Of a stretch of 64,000 nucleotides of DNA, positions 27,015 through 34,076 are shown piece after piece; position 1 is the stretch's first letter, and the number at the start of each line of letters is the position of its first letter. The stretch lies in NCBI RefSeq assembly GCF_003148905.1, contig NZ_QGHC01000011.1, forward strand, positions 25,025 through 89,024, in the 5' to 3' direction. The notes beneath the pieces were generated by a model. The model did no database searches. It was not told the DNA's origin and saw only the letters and a program-made list of their open reading frames with translations. The translations under genes were made by a program, and so were the position numbers. The DNA comes from Fulvimonas soli. Its GTDB lineage: Bacteria > Pseudomonadota > Gammaproteobacteria > Xanthomonadales > Rhodanobacteraceae.

Positions 27015-27212
27015 ATGCGTAATCTTGATGAGGTTGAAGTCCGTGGTGTCGCGGGTGGTCTGATTGCTGGTCCGGTAGATTGGATTGGTGGTTGGGCCGT
27101 TGGCAAGGCACTCGACTGGTTTGTTGGTTATGTAGAGGATGGCTTGCAAACGGGAGCCCCCGGTTTTATTGAGGGCGATCCCAACTTGCCCGCCAATGTT
27201 TATGGAGCTTGA
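27015..27212 (+). CDS. Double-glycine leader peptide, putative bacteriocin precursor
   Basis: 65 residues, with AAGGAG 8 bases before the ATG. A 15-residue acidic leader (MRNLDEVEVRGVAGG) ends in Gly-Gly, the cleavage site expected for the C39 peptidase domain of the exporter at 28081. The predicted 50-residue product begins LIAGPVDWIGGWAVGKALDW and is rich in Gly, Trp and hydrophobic residues with no cysteine, like small membrane-active class II bacteriocins or microcins. A strong hairpin terminator follows, then a CPBP-like membrane gene that may give immunity. Low GC for this genome. Activity is inferred from context only; a signalling peptide is possible. Confidence 0.75.
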   Translation: MRNLDEVEVRGVAGGLIAGPVDWIGGWAVGKALDWFVGYVEDGLQTGAPGFIEGDPNLPANVYGA

Positions 27213-27220
27213 TAGTGCTA

Positions 27221-27253
27221 AAGAGAGGGGCGCCTTTGTGGCGCCTCTCTTTT
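27221..27253 (+). terminator. Intrinsic terminator or attenuator after the first peptide gene
   Basis: A 14-base-pair stem (27221-27234 with 27240-27253, two G-U pairs, loop TTTGT) ending in TCTCTTTT. It starts 8 bases after the peptide stop and lies before the membrane protein gene, so it would make the peptide mRNA much more abundant than the downstream message. Confidence 0.8.
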
Positions 27254-27277
27254 CCCGTACTGGGCAGAGGAATTGTT

Positions 27278-27739
27278 GTGATTGCTATAAGGATGAATTA
27301 TCTACGGTTATTTCTGATGGTGGCGGTTGCCGGCTTGATTGGCACATGTTCCGCGCTGCTTGTTGATGCATTCTTTGTTCATGTTGTTGGCTTGGTTGGG
27401 TGCGATGAGTTTCCGAAAAATGGCATCGCAAGCCAATGGTATATGGTGATACTTATCGGACCAGCCATTGAGACATTGATCCTTTCCTGCTTCATTTCTC
27501 TTGCGAGTAACTTTGTGGAATGGAAGAGTGTTTCACTTTGCTCGGCGATATTCTGGTCTCTGTTGCACGGTTTTTTTTGTGTTCTATGGGGTGTTGTGGT
27601 CTTTATACCGTTTTTGATTGATTCATTGATTTATATGTTTGTGAGAAAACGGTTTTCTTTTGGATTGGCTTTTTTATGCGCCATGGCGGTTCATTCAATT
27701 TATAATTTTTTTTCATTCATTATCTATCTATATAGATAG
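27278..27739 (+). CDS. Small CPBP-like membrane protein, putative immunity protein
   Basis: About 153 residues with four or five membrane helices. Remnants of the CPBP (Abi) intramembrane protease motifs are seen: IGPAIETLILS (one glutamate where the family usually has two), FWSLLHGF, and a histidine-asparagine pair in AVHSIYNFF. CPBP proteins give self-immunity in several class II bacteriocin loci of lactic acid bacteria. Start is uncertain: GTG 27278 follows AGAGG at a good distance, while ATG 27293 is the alternative. AT-rich codon use marks it as foreign to the host. The missing second glutamate makes protease activity doubtful; immunity is an inference. Confidence 0.6.
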   Translation: MIAIRMNYLRLFLMVAVAGLIGTCSALLVDAFFVHVVGLVGCDEFPKNGIASQWYMVILIGPAIETLILSCFISLASNFVEWKSVSLCSAIFWSLLHGFFCVLWGVVVFIPFLIDSLIYMFVRKRFSFGLAFLCAMAVHSIYNFFSFIIYLYR

Positions 27740-28080
27740 TCTTTGGTAGTAATCAATGGGTCTGAAGTGGCTATTGAGCACTCCAGTCATATGGATGTGT
27801 GGCGATCGATTTCCTGCTTTTCGAGTGAAAATATAAGGTTGCATGCAAGTAACGTCAAGTAAGATTTCTGAGTCGATGAATGACGTTATCAATTCCCGGG
27901 CTTTGCGGTTAGATATGATCATGGCCAAGTATCACGTTGCGACGGCCTAAATGGATGGGCTGCTTTTATTCTTGTCAGAGAAGATTATGTGCGCATTTGG
28001 CGCATTGATTGCTGTTAATGGCAAGGTTTAGTTGTGGGGCTCTGGGAGAGAGTTTTCAATTTAGACAAGGGGGCTTCTTC
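27740..28080. other. AT-rich gap inside the peptide island
   Basis: No confident gene. A 66-codon minus-strand frame (27728-27928, starting MAMIISNRKARELITSFIDS) has compositional features of a real protein end but no recognised family and could be a remnant of a larger gene. A promoter for the exporter may lie near 27960-28070. Confidence 0.4.
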
Positions 28081-30258
28081 ATGCCTACTATCGGCACGCA
28101 GCCGATATCGGCGGCTGCCAAGCCGGATACACATGCGCGCCTACTGTTCGGCTGGTGGCATCGCCTGCCAGTGTTGCTGCAGACAGAAGCGGTTGAATGC
28201 GGCCTGGCCTGTTTGGCGATGGTGGCGAACTACCACGGCCACGACGTGGACCTGGCTGGCTTGCGCCGGCGCTTTGCCACCTCGCTCAAGGGCGCGACCC
28301 TGGCCCGGCTGATGGAGATGGCCGGGAAGCTCGGCTTCACCTGTCGGCCGCTGAAGCTGGATCTCGGCGAGTTGACGCAGTTGCGCATGCCCTGCGTATT
28401 GCATTGGGATCTCAATCACTTCGTCGTACTCAAGCGCGTTACGCGACACGGCATTGTCATCCACGATCCGGCGCGTGGCGTCCGCAAGCTGGGCATGCGT
28501 GAAGTGTCCGATCATTTCACCGGCGTGGCGCTGGAGCTTTCGCCTGCCGCCGACTTCACGCCGGTGCGCGAACGGCAGGCGGTGTCGTTGCGCGCGCTTA
28601 CCGGCAAGGTGCGCGGCCTGGTGCCCGCGCTGGCGCAAGTCCTGGTGCTGGCCCTGGCGCTGGAGGTATTCGCGCTGGCCGCGCCGTTCTACCTGCAATG
28701 GGTGCTGGACCAGGTACTGGTCTCGGCCGACCGCGATCTGCTCACTCTGCTGGGGTTGGGTTTCGGCACATTGGCGATCCTGTCGGCGCTGGTCACCGCC
28801 GCGCGTTCGTGGGCGGTCACCTGGCTGGGTGCCACGCTCAACGTGCAGTGGGCCGGCAACCTGTTCGGCCACCTGATGCGGCTGCCGCTGGACTGGTTCG
28901 AGAAGCGCCACGTGGGCGACGTGGTATCGCGCTTCGGCTCCATCCAGACCATCCAGAAAACCCTGACCATGCAGTTCGTCGGCTCCCTGCTCGATGGCCT
29001 GATGTCGCTGGTCACGCTGGTGGTGATGACCTTCTACAGCGCATGGCTGACGCTGCTGGTGCTGGGCCTGTTCCTGGGCTACGGCCTGGCGCGCTGGCTG
29101 TGGTTCGGCCCGCTGCGCCGTGCCAGCGAGGAGCAGATCGTCCATGCGGCGCGTCAGCAGAGCGAGCTGCTGGAATCCATCCGCGGCGCGATGCCGGTGA
29201 AGCTGGCCAACAAACAGGACGAGCGGCTGGCGCGCTACGTCAATGCCACCGTGGCCGCCACCAACCGCGACATCGGCATCCAGCGGCTCACCATCGCCTT
29301 CGCGCTGGGCAACCAGTTGATGTTCGGGTTGGGCAGAGTGGCTTTGATCTGGATCGCCGCTGCGTTGGCGCTCAGGAACGAATTTTCGGCTGGCATGCTG
29401 GTGGCCTTCATCGCCTACGCGGACCAGTTCACCAGCCGGGCGGCGGGGTTGATCGACAAGTGGATGGACTTCCGCATGCTGCGGCTGCATGCCGAGCGGG
29501 TGGCGGATATCGCCCTGACGGCGCCGGAGCCGCGGGCCGAGATCGCCTGGACGGGGCCCGTTCCCGAGGCCAGTGTGGAACTGCGCAACGTGAGCTTCCG
29601 CTATGCCGAGGGCGAGCCGTGGATCCTGAAGAACTGCAACCTGCGCATCGAAGCCGGAGAGTCGGTAGCGATCACCGGCCCCAGCGGCTGTGGCAAGACC
29701 ACGCTGGCGAAGATCGTGTTGGGTCTATTGGAGCCAACCGAGGGCGAGGTGCTGTTCGGTGGCATCGACATCCGCAAGCTGGGTCTGGACACCTACCGCC
29801 AGTGGGTCGGCGCGGTGATGCAGGACGACCAGCTTTTCGCCGGCTCCATCGCCGACAACATTGGCTTCTTCGACCCGGAGGCGTCGATGGAGCGGATCGT
29901 GGCGGCAGCGCGGATGGCGGCGATCCACGAGGACATCATGCGCATGCCGATGGGTTACCAGAGTCTGGTGGGCGACATGGGTTCGAGCCTGTCTGGCGGA
30001 CAGAAGCAGCGCGTCATATTGGCACGGGCTTTTTACAGAAATCCCCGCTTATTGGTGTTGGATGAGGCTACGAGCCATCTCGATCAATTTAACGAGGCGG
30101 CTATAAATGATTCCGTCCGAGGCCTCGGTATGACCCGCTTGATCATTGCCCACCGACAAGAAACCGTTGCGTCGGCACGTCGCGTCGTTTCGCTAGTGGG
30201 CACTACAACAGAAAGAAATTTGTCCGGGCGGACGTCCGGACAAATAGTAGCCGGATAG
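28081..30258 (+). CDS. Peptidase-domain ABC exporter (C39 peptidase, double-glycine type)
   Basis: 725 residues, the usual size for CvaB/LagD-type exporters. The N-terminal C39 peptidase has its full triad: C40 in QTEAVECGLACLAM, H113 in LNHFVVLKRV and D129 in IHDPARG. The membrane domain spans about 165-445 and the ATPase follows with Walker A GPSGCGKTT (K539), signature SLSGGQKQRV and Walker B LLVLDEATSHLD. It should cut leaders after Gly-Gly and export the products with the HlyD protein. Two such leaders flank it (27015 and 30311). The ATG at 28081 follows AAGGGGG. The last 80 or so codons drop sharply in GC, so the 3' end may have a different origin from the rest. Confidence 0.93.
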   Translation: MPTIGTQPISAAAKPDTHARLLFGWWHRLPVLLQTEAVECGLACLAMVANYHGHDVDLAGLRRRFATSLKGATLARLMEMAGKLGFTCRPLKLDLGELTQLRMPCVLHWDLNHFVVLKRVTRHGIVIHDPARGVRKLGMREVSDHFTGVALELSPAADFTPVRERQAVSLRALTGKVRGLVPALAQVLVLALALEVFALAAPFYLQWVLDQVLVSADRDLLTLLGLGFGTLAILSALVTAARSWAVTWLGATLNVQWAGNLFGHLMRLPLDWFEKRHVGDVVSRFGSIQTIQKTLTMQFVGSLLDGLMSLVTLVVMTFYSAWLTLLVLGLFLGYGLARWLWFGPLRRASEEQIVHAARQQSELLESIRGAMPVKLANKQDERLARYVNATVAATNRDIGIQRLTIAFALGNQLMFGLGRVALIWIAAALALRNEFSAGMLVAFIAYADQFTSRAAGLIDKWMDFRMLRLHAERVADIALTAPEPRAEIAWTGPVPEASVELRNVSFRYAEGEPWILKNCNLRIEAGESVAITGPSGCGKTTLAKIVLGLLEPTEGEVLFGGIDIRKLGLDTYRQWVGAVMQDDQLFAGSIADNIGFFDPEASMERIVAAARMAAIHEDIMRMPMGYQSLVGDMGSSLSGGQKQRVILARAFYRNPRLLVLDEATSHLDQFNEAAINDSVRGLGMTRLIIAHRQETVASARRVVSLVGTTTERNLSGRTSGQIVAG

Positions 30259-30310
30259 GCCGGCATCCCGGTGCAGGGGGAACTGCACCAACTTGAAAAA
30301 GGAGACAAAC

Positions 30311-30472
30311 ATGAGAGCCATTATGCCTCTTGGTTTTGAAAATGCCCGCGAGCTGACCTCGGACGAGCTGGCTCAGGTTGGTGGCGGGGTGGCGAAGAAC
30401 ACCTTTGTCGTCAAGGGGACTACCGGTCCGAATGGCAATGACGGTGAGGTTCAATACGACCGCGAGTGGTAA
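30311..30472 (+). CDS. Double-glycine graspetide-like precursor peptide
   Basis: 53 residues, too short for routine gene calling. AAAAAGGAGAC stands 8 bases before the ATG. The leader ends ELTSDELAQVGG (cut expected after G25), a classic double-glycine leader. The 28-residue core has Lys29, Thr31, Lys35, Thr37 and Thr38 first, and Asp44, Glu46, Asp50 and Glu52 near the C-terminus, ending in Trp53. Such an order of hydroxyl/amine donors followed by acidic acceptors is what graspetide (omega-ester or omega-amide) cross-linking by an ATP-grasp ligase needs, and such a ligase is the next gene. It lacks the microviridin PFFARFL leader motif and the T-x-K-Y-P-S-D core. The modification is inferred. 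Confidence 0.8.
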   Translation: MRAIMPLGFENARELTSDELAQVGGGVAKNTFVVKGTTGPNGNDGEVQYDREW

Positions 30473-30487
30473 TGGTTGGGTGATAAT

Positions 30488-30514
30488 GGAGGCAGGGCCT
30501 TGTGCCCTGCCTCT
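30488..30514 (+). terminator. Hairpin between the precursor and the ATP-grasp gene
   Basis: Stem GAGGCAGGGC/GCCCTGCCTC with loop CTTGT and no U-run. It sits 16 bases after the precursor stop. Likely roles are partial attenuation or protection of the precursor mRNA 3' end, keeping precursor in excess over enzyme. Confidence 0.7.
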
Positions 30515-30528
30515 CCAAGGGGGATTTG

Positions 30529-31626
30529 ATGGATCGGATTCATCTAATTGTAGGTAATTCGCGAGACTACCATGCTGTTGCCGTGCAATGGGCAATCCGG
30601 CGCATGGGTCATGAGGCGATAATTTGGGATGGTCTTGCGGCAGACCCTCATGGGCAAATGAGTATTGCCTATGAGAACATGAGCCCCTTACGTCTTGGGC
30701 CTCGCTTGTTCAACACTTTCGGAAGTGTTTGGTTTCGCAGACAGATTCCCTTTCAGCCAATCGGGAGCGTTCATCCTGATGCGCGATCTTTCCTGATCCA
30801 GGAGTTGACTGATGCTCATTTGTCATTCTGTGCATCAGTTGAGTCGATGTCTAACTTCGTTATAGGTGGACAGCGCACACGGTGCGCGTCGTCGAAATCC
30901 TATCAATTGCGAATAGCGCAGGAGCTAGGTTTCAAGATTCCTCGAACATTGATATCGAACAACTATGCAGACGTCATGGCGTTCACGAAGGGGGCGGAAA
31001 GGCTTTTAGTCAAGCATTTCGCTCCCCATTACTTCATAAGTAGGTCGACAGGAGCCGTCAGAGCAGTGGGTCCGAGTGTAATTCGTTCGGAGCACCTCTC
31101 TCCAGAAAAAGTGGAAGTCTGTCCATGTATCTACCAAGAGTATATAGATAAAATCTATGAGCTTCGTGTTACGGTGATCGGTAGCCAAATTTATACTGCC
31201 CGGCTTTCATCTAATGTTGGGGAATTGATCGACTGGCGGCCTGCGTTTGGTTCGGCTCGTCTGGATGTGGAGCCATTCAAACTTGATAGGGCCACTGATT
31301 CGCGTATCAGGCAGCTGATGGCGCGGCTTAATTTGCCTTACGGTTGCATAGATATCGCAGTCGATAGATCGGGAGAGAATATTTTTTTGGAGATAAATCC
31401 TGGCGGACAATTCCTATTTATTGAAGAAAAAATAAAGGAATTTCCTCTCCTTCGGGCGTTCGCTTCGATGCTTATTGCTCAATCATGTGACTTCCAAGTG
31501 AACATTGATGGCCGTATGCCAATCGATATAGATGAATTTGAACTTAGTCCCGAGTTTGATGAGTGGAGGGTCGCATATGATAAGAATGCCAGCAAGAATC
31601 CTAAGTTTGTTACTTTTGTTGAGTAG
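30529..31626 (+). CDS. MvdD-like ATP-grasp peptide maturase
   Basis: 365 residues, with AAGGGGGA before the ATG. The layout is that of graspetide ligases: an N-terminal pre-ATP-grasp domain (HLIVGNSRDYHAVAV), then SKSYQLRIAQELGFKIPRTL, the substrate/ATP lid QEYIDKIYELRVTVIG (E211-R213), a conserved DWR, and the metal-binding end CIDIAV with FLEINPGGQFLFIEE (E288, N290). These enzymes phosphorylate Asp/Glu side chains of a precursor and join them to Thr, Ser or Lys, giving macrocyclic esters or amides. The precursor at 30311 is immediately upstream. AT-rich compared with the host. RimK-like ligases share the fold, but the LEINPGGQ-LF-IE ending is the maturase pattern. Confidence 0.85.
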   Translation: MDRIHLIVGNSRDYHAVAVQWAIRRMGHEAIIWDGLAADPHGQMSIAYENMSPLRLGPRLFNTFGSVWFRRQIPFQPIGSVHPDARSFLIQELTDAHLSFCASVESMSNFVIGGQRTRCASSKSYQLRIAQELGFKIPRTLISNNYADVMAFTKGAERLLVKHFAPHYFISRSTGAVRAVGPSVIRSEHLSPEKVEVCPCIYQEYIDKIYELRVTVIGSQIYTARLSSNVGELIDWRPAFGSARLDVEPFKLDRATDSRIRQLMARLNLPYGCIDIAVDRSGENIFLEINPGGQFLFIEEKIKEFPLLRAFASMLIAQSCDFQVNIDGRMPIDIDEFELSPEFDEWRVAYDKNASKNPKFVTFVE

Positions 31627-32302
31627 TTTGTGGCTGTTATGCACCTCGGTTCTGGCTGGAAATGCTGAACAGTTGGCGCGCAAAAAATGCCCGGGTTTGG
31701 CAACATGGGAGGCTCGGCATCTGAAGACACAAGCGTCCGATAAGACGGGAATTCCCGCGTTGCCTTCCTTGCGTGCTCAGCTACTTGCTATGGAGCAACG
31801 AGATCAGAAGGCAAGGGACCAATTTTTACAGAAGGGTGGTAGTGCAGCTTCTCTTGCCGAGCTTGTGCGCGTGGATGCCGAAAATTTGAAACAACTCAAG
31901 CGTATAATAAGGAGGTACGGTGTGCCCGATGTCTCGCAAGTCGGGCGGGATGGGATGGGTTCACTCTGGTTGCTAACCCAACATGCTAGTGCTGACGTTA
32001 GTCTTCAGAAGGTTGTTCTTAGTAAGCTCAGGGATCGCCCTGGCGATATTGATACGGTGGAGATAGCCATGCTCACAGATCGGATTCTGCTTGGAGAGGG
32101 CAAACCGCAGGTTTACGGAACACAGTTCCATGAAGTCCACGGAAAGCTTGTTCCTTACAAGATTAAAGACGAGAAAAGCGTAGATGCTCGACGCGCGAAG
32201 ATGGGGCTGATGCCGCTGGCAGACTACCAGTGTGCTATGAACGTCTCGCCTCCTACGACAGATGGAGGCGGACAGACGAGCTCAAGCTCTACAGACCATT
32301 GA
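31577..32302 (+). CDS. Secreted DUF6624 family protein of the graspetide island
   Basis: 241 residues, starting inside the 3' end of the ATP-grasp gene (50-base overlap) with GGAGGG 6 bases before the ATG. A signal peptide (ILSLLLLLSSLWLLCTSVLA) is followed by a DUF6624-type domain: LLAMEQRDQKARDQF (about 69-83), ENLKQLKRIIRRYGVPDVSQ, QHASADVSLQK, AMLTDRILLGEGKPQVYGTQF and VDARRAKMGLMPLADY. Function of the family is unknown. The overlap ties its translation to the maturase, suggesting a role in peptide handling or self-protection in the periplasm, but nothing in the sequence decides between these. Confidence 0.75.
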   Translation: MIRMPARILSLLLLLSSLWLLCTSVLAGNAEQLARKKCPGLATWEARHLKTQASDKTGIPALPSLRAQLLAMEQRDQKARDQFLQKGGSAASLAELVRVDAENLKQLKRIIRRYGVPDVSQVGRDGMGSLWLLTQHASADVSLQKVVLSKLRDRPGDIDTVEIAMLTDRILLGEGKPQVYGTQFHEVHGKLVPYKIKDEKSVDARRAKMGLMPLADYQCAMNVSPPTTDGGGQTSSSSTDH

Positions 32303-32477
32303 GCCCGCAGGCCATGTTCAGGCAAGTTTGCTCAAATCTCAGCCATGAAAAGCCGCCTTGCCAGGCGCGGACAGCGCTCTGGGCATGCGTGACTCAGAGC
32401 TCAATTCGGTGAGCCTACGTTTCGTCTGAAGCCGTAGGCGCCACCCTCTTTCCCTTTGGATCGTGGACGTCTTGCCC

Positions 32478-32945
32478 CTACTTAAGCAGCGAGCGCAGCA
32501 TCCAGGCGGTCTTCTCGTGTGCTTTCAGGCGGCCGGTGAGCATGTCGGCGGTGCCTTCGTCGCCGGCGGCGTCGGCCACCTTGATCGCCTCGCGCGCGGT
32601 GTGGGCGGCGATCTCGTGGCCCTCCACCAGCTGGTTCACCATCTCCTTCCAGTCCGGCACGCCGGACTCCTCCTTGATCGAGGTGAGCTTGGCGAACTGG
32701 CTGTAGGAGCCGGGCGCGAACACGTCCAGCGTGCGGATGCGCTCGGCCACTTCGTCGGCGGCCAGCCACAGTTCGTTGTACTGCGTCTCGAACATGGTGT
32801 GCAGGCTGTTGAAGTGCGGCCCGGTAATGTTCCAGTGGAAGCTGTGCGTCTTGAGGTACAGCGAGTAGGTGTCGGCGAGCAGCTTGGACAGGTGCTTGGC
32901 GATCTGCTCGCGGTCTTTCTTGGCGATGCCGATGGATACGGCCAT
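32478..32945 (-). CDS. dps: Dps-type DNA-binding ferritin
   Basis: 155 residues. Ferroxidase-centre residues are visible in the first helices: [20 protein letters not shown] and the [17 protein letters not shown] motif with conserved Trp, Glu and Asp. Dps forms dodecamers that oxidise and store iron using hydrogen peroxide and protect DNA in stationary phase. The ATG at 32945 follows AGGAGAAGGA and gives the family's normal N-terminus; an in-frame upstream start at 33032 has no homology. It stands alone, convergent with the peptide island. Confidence 0.93.
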   Translation of the reverse strand: MAVSIGIAKKDREQIAKHLSKLLADTYSLYLKTHSFHWNITGPHFNSLHTMFETQYNELWLAADEVAERIRTLDVFAPGSYSQFAKLTSIKEESGVPDWKEMVNQLVEGHEIAAHTAREAIKVADAAGDEGTADMLTGRLKAHEKTAWMLRSLLK

Positions 32946-33265
32946 GTGTCCTTCTCCTTTCCCGTAGCGTGGATGATCTGTCGAAGACAGCCCATGCAGC
33001 TTAGCGGCGGGCCTATGACGGAGGAAATTCAACTTGGCGATGTTCTCGATAGGCGAGAACTATCGGGTGCCGCGCCGGGCCCCAGTGCTTGCTTCAAACG
33101 GGATGACCAGGCCTTTTCCCGCCCGGCGCGCGGCATGAGCAGCCTTGCCGTGGCGACGATGGATGCCGAGCCGGTCGGCGCATCCCCGGAGATCGCCGAT
33201 CCGCTGCCGCGGGCCCGACGCCCGAATCGGCCACGCTGCGGGGCGGCGTCCGCTTGAACGAACGA
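32946..33265. other. Intergenic region, dps to 33266 gene
   Basis: No gene or repeat seen; the dps promoter should lie near 32970-33050, where an AT-richer patch with TGGATGATCTGTCGAAGAC occurs. Confidence 0.4.
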
Positions 33266-33592
33266 TCAGGCCGGCGGCCCGATGAGTTGCTCGTACCAAT
33301 CCCGATACGGCGTGTTCTTGACCAGGTAGCGGTTGAAGTCCTTGGCTCCATCCTGCCACCAGACCGGCCCGCGTTCCCCCAGTGCGATCTTGGCCGCGTT
33401 GACGGAACGGCGCGCCGCCGCCAACGCCGCTGCATCCCCGGCGGCCATGGTGGCTTTCACCTGCCGCCGCGCCGCCATCAGCGCCCTGACCAGGGTTTCG
33501 CGTTCCTGAGGCGACAGGTGCGGGTTCGCCACCCGCCAGAGGCGGCCGCGAACCACCATGTATCGACCGTCGGGTGTCTGCGGATGCTCCAT
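33266..33592 (-). CDS. Conserved small hypothetical protein
   Basis: 108 residues. The sequence pattern (TPDGRYMVVRGRLWRVANP, ERETLVRALMAARR, AAKIALGERGPVWWQDG, YNR/FNR-like NRYLVKNTPYRDWYEQL) looks like a conserved proteobacterial family with an unknown role. It is predicted soluble, helical in the middle, and has no signal peptide. Start chosen at 33592 because conservation appears to begin at MEHPQTPDGRY. No operon partners. Confidence 0.7.
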   Translation of the reverse strand: MEHPQTPDGRYMVVRGRLWRVANPHLSPQERETLVRALMAARRQVKATMAAGDAAALAAARRSVNAAKIALGERGPVWWQDGAKDFNRYLVKNTPYRDWYEQLIGPPA

Positions 33593-34076
33593 GCGGGTCC
33601 GGCTTACGGAGTTGGGGACGGGGCACACGCCTTGCCCACATCATGGCGTGCGTCCTGCCGATCGTCCGATGCCATTCGTCAAAGCTTCGTGCGCGCCGGC
33701 ATGCCCGCCACCCCGGCCACCGTTCCTGGTCCAGCCATCGTCGCCGCGTTTTGGAAAAAAAAACCGCCCCGCCTGCGCGGCCCATCCGCAAGCTTGGCGA
33801 TCGATTCTCCGGATGGCCGCGGCAAGCGGGTTTCACCGCAGGTGAAAAGGCAGACCTGCGTGTTGCAGACGGATCCATCGCGATCGTTCCCATCCGGGAA
33901 AGCCGATCCAGGAGACGGATGAATGGGACAAGCCTTGTTCAGCCCCCAGATCGCGGGGCCAGCCCGCACATGTTGCGCCGCTGCTCGGATGATCCGCCCA
34001 CCGTTTCCCGCACCCACAGACGCCGTGACGCCATCGCGGCAATGCGTTGGCAGCCACGGGCTATCATGGTGGATCC
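33593..34076. other. Intergenic region upstream of hrpA
   Basis: 484 bases without a credible protein gene. The notable element is a run of nine A residues at 33755-33763, read on the minus strand as nine U after a GC-rich hairpin; see the terminator entry. The hrpA promoter is expected near the 3' end. Confidence 0.5.
33755..33785 (-). terminator. Candidate minus-strand intrinsic terminator
   Basis: On the minus strand a short GC hairpin (CCGC-GCAG-GCGG) is followed within 5 bases by nine T residues. No minus-strand gene is recognised upstream of it (33786-34076), so it may end a small RNA or be chance. Confidence 0.35.

Noticed and set aside
27949..28029. 27-codon frame starting ATGGATGGGCTG before the exporter gene
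   Set aside because: No ribosome site, no double-glycine leader and no clear homology; treated as non-coding.
30529..31626. RimK/glutathione synthetase-type metabolic ATP-grasp enzyme
   Set aside because: The pattern ELRVTVIG with DWR and LEINPGGQFLFIEE, next to a double-glycine peptide gene, fits RiPP maturases better than RimK or GshB.
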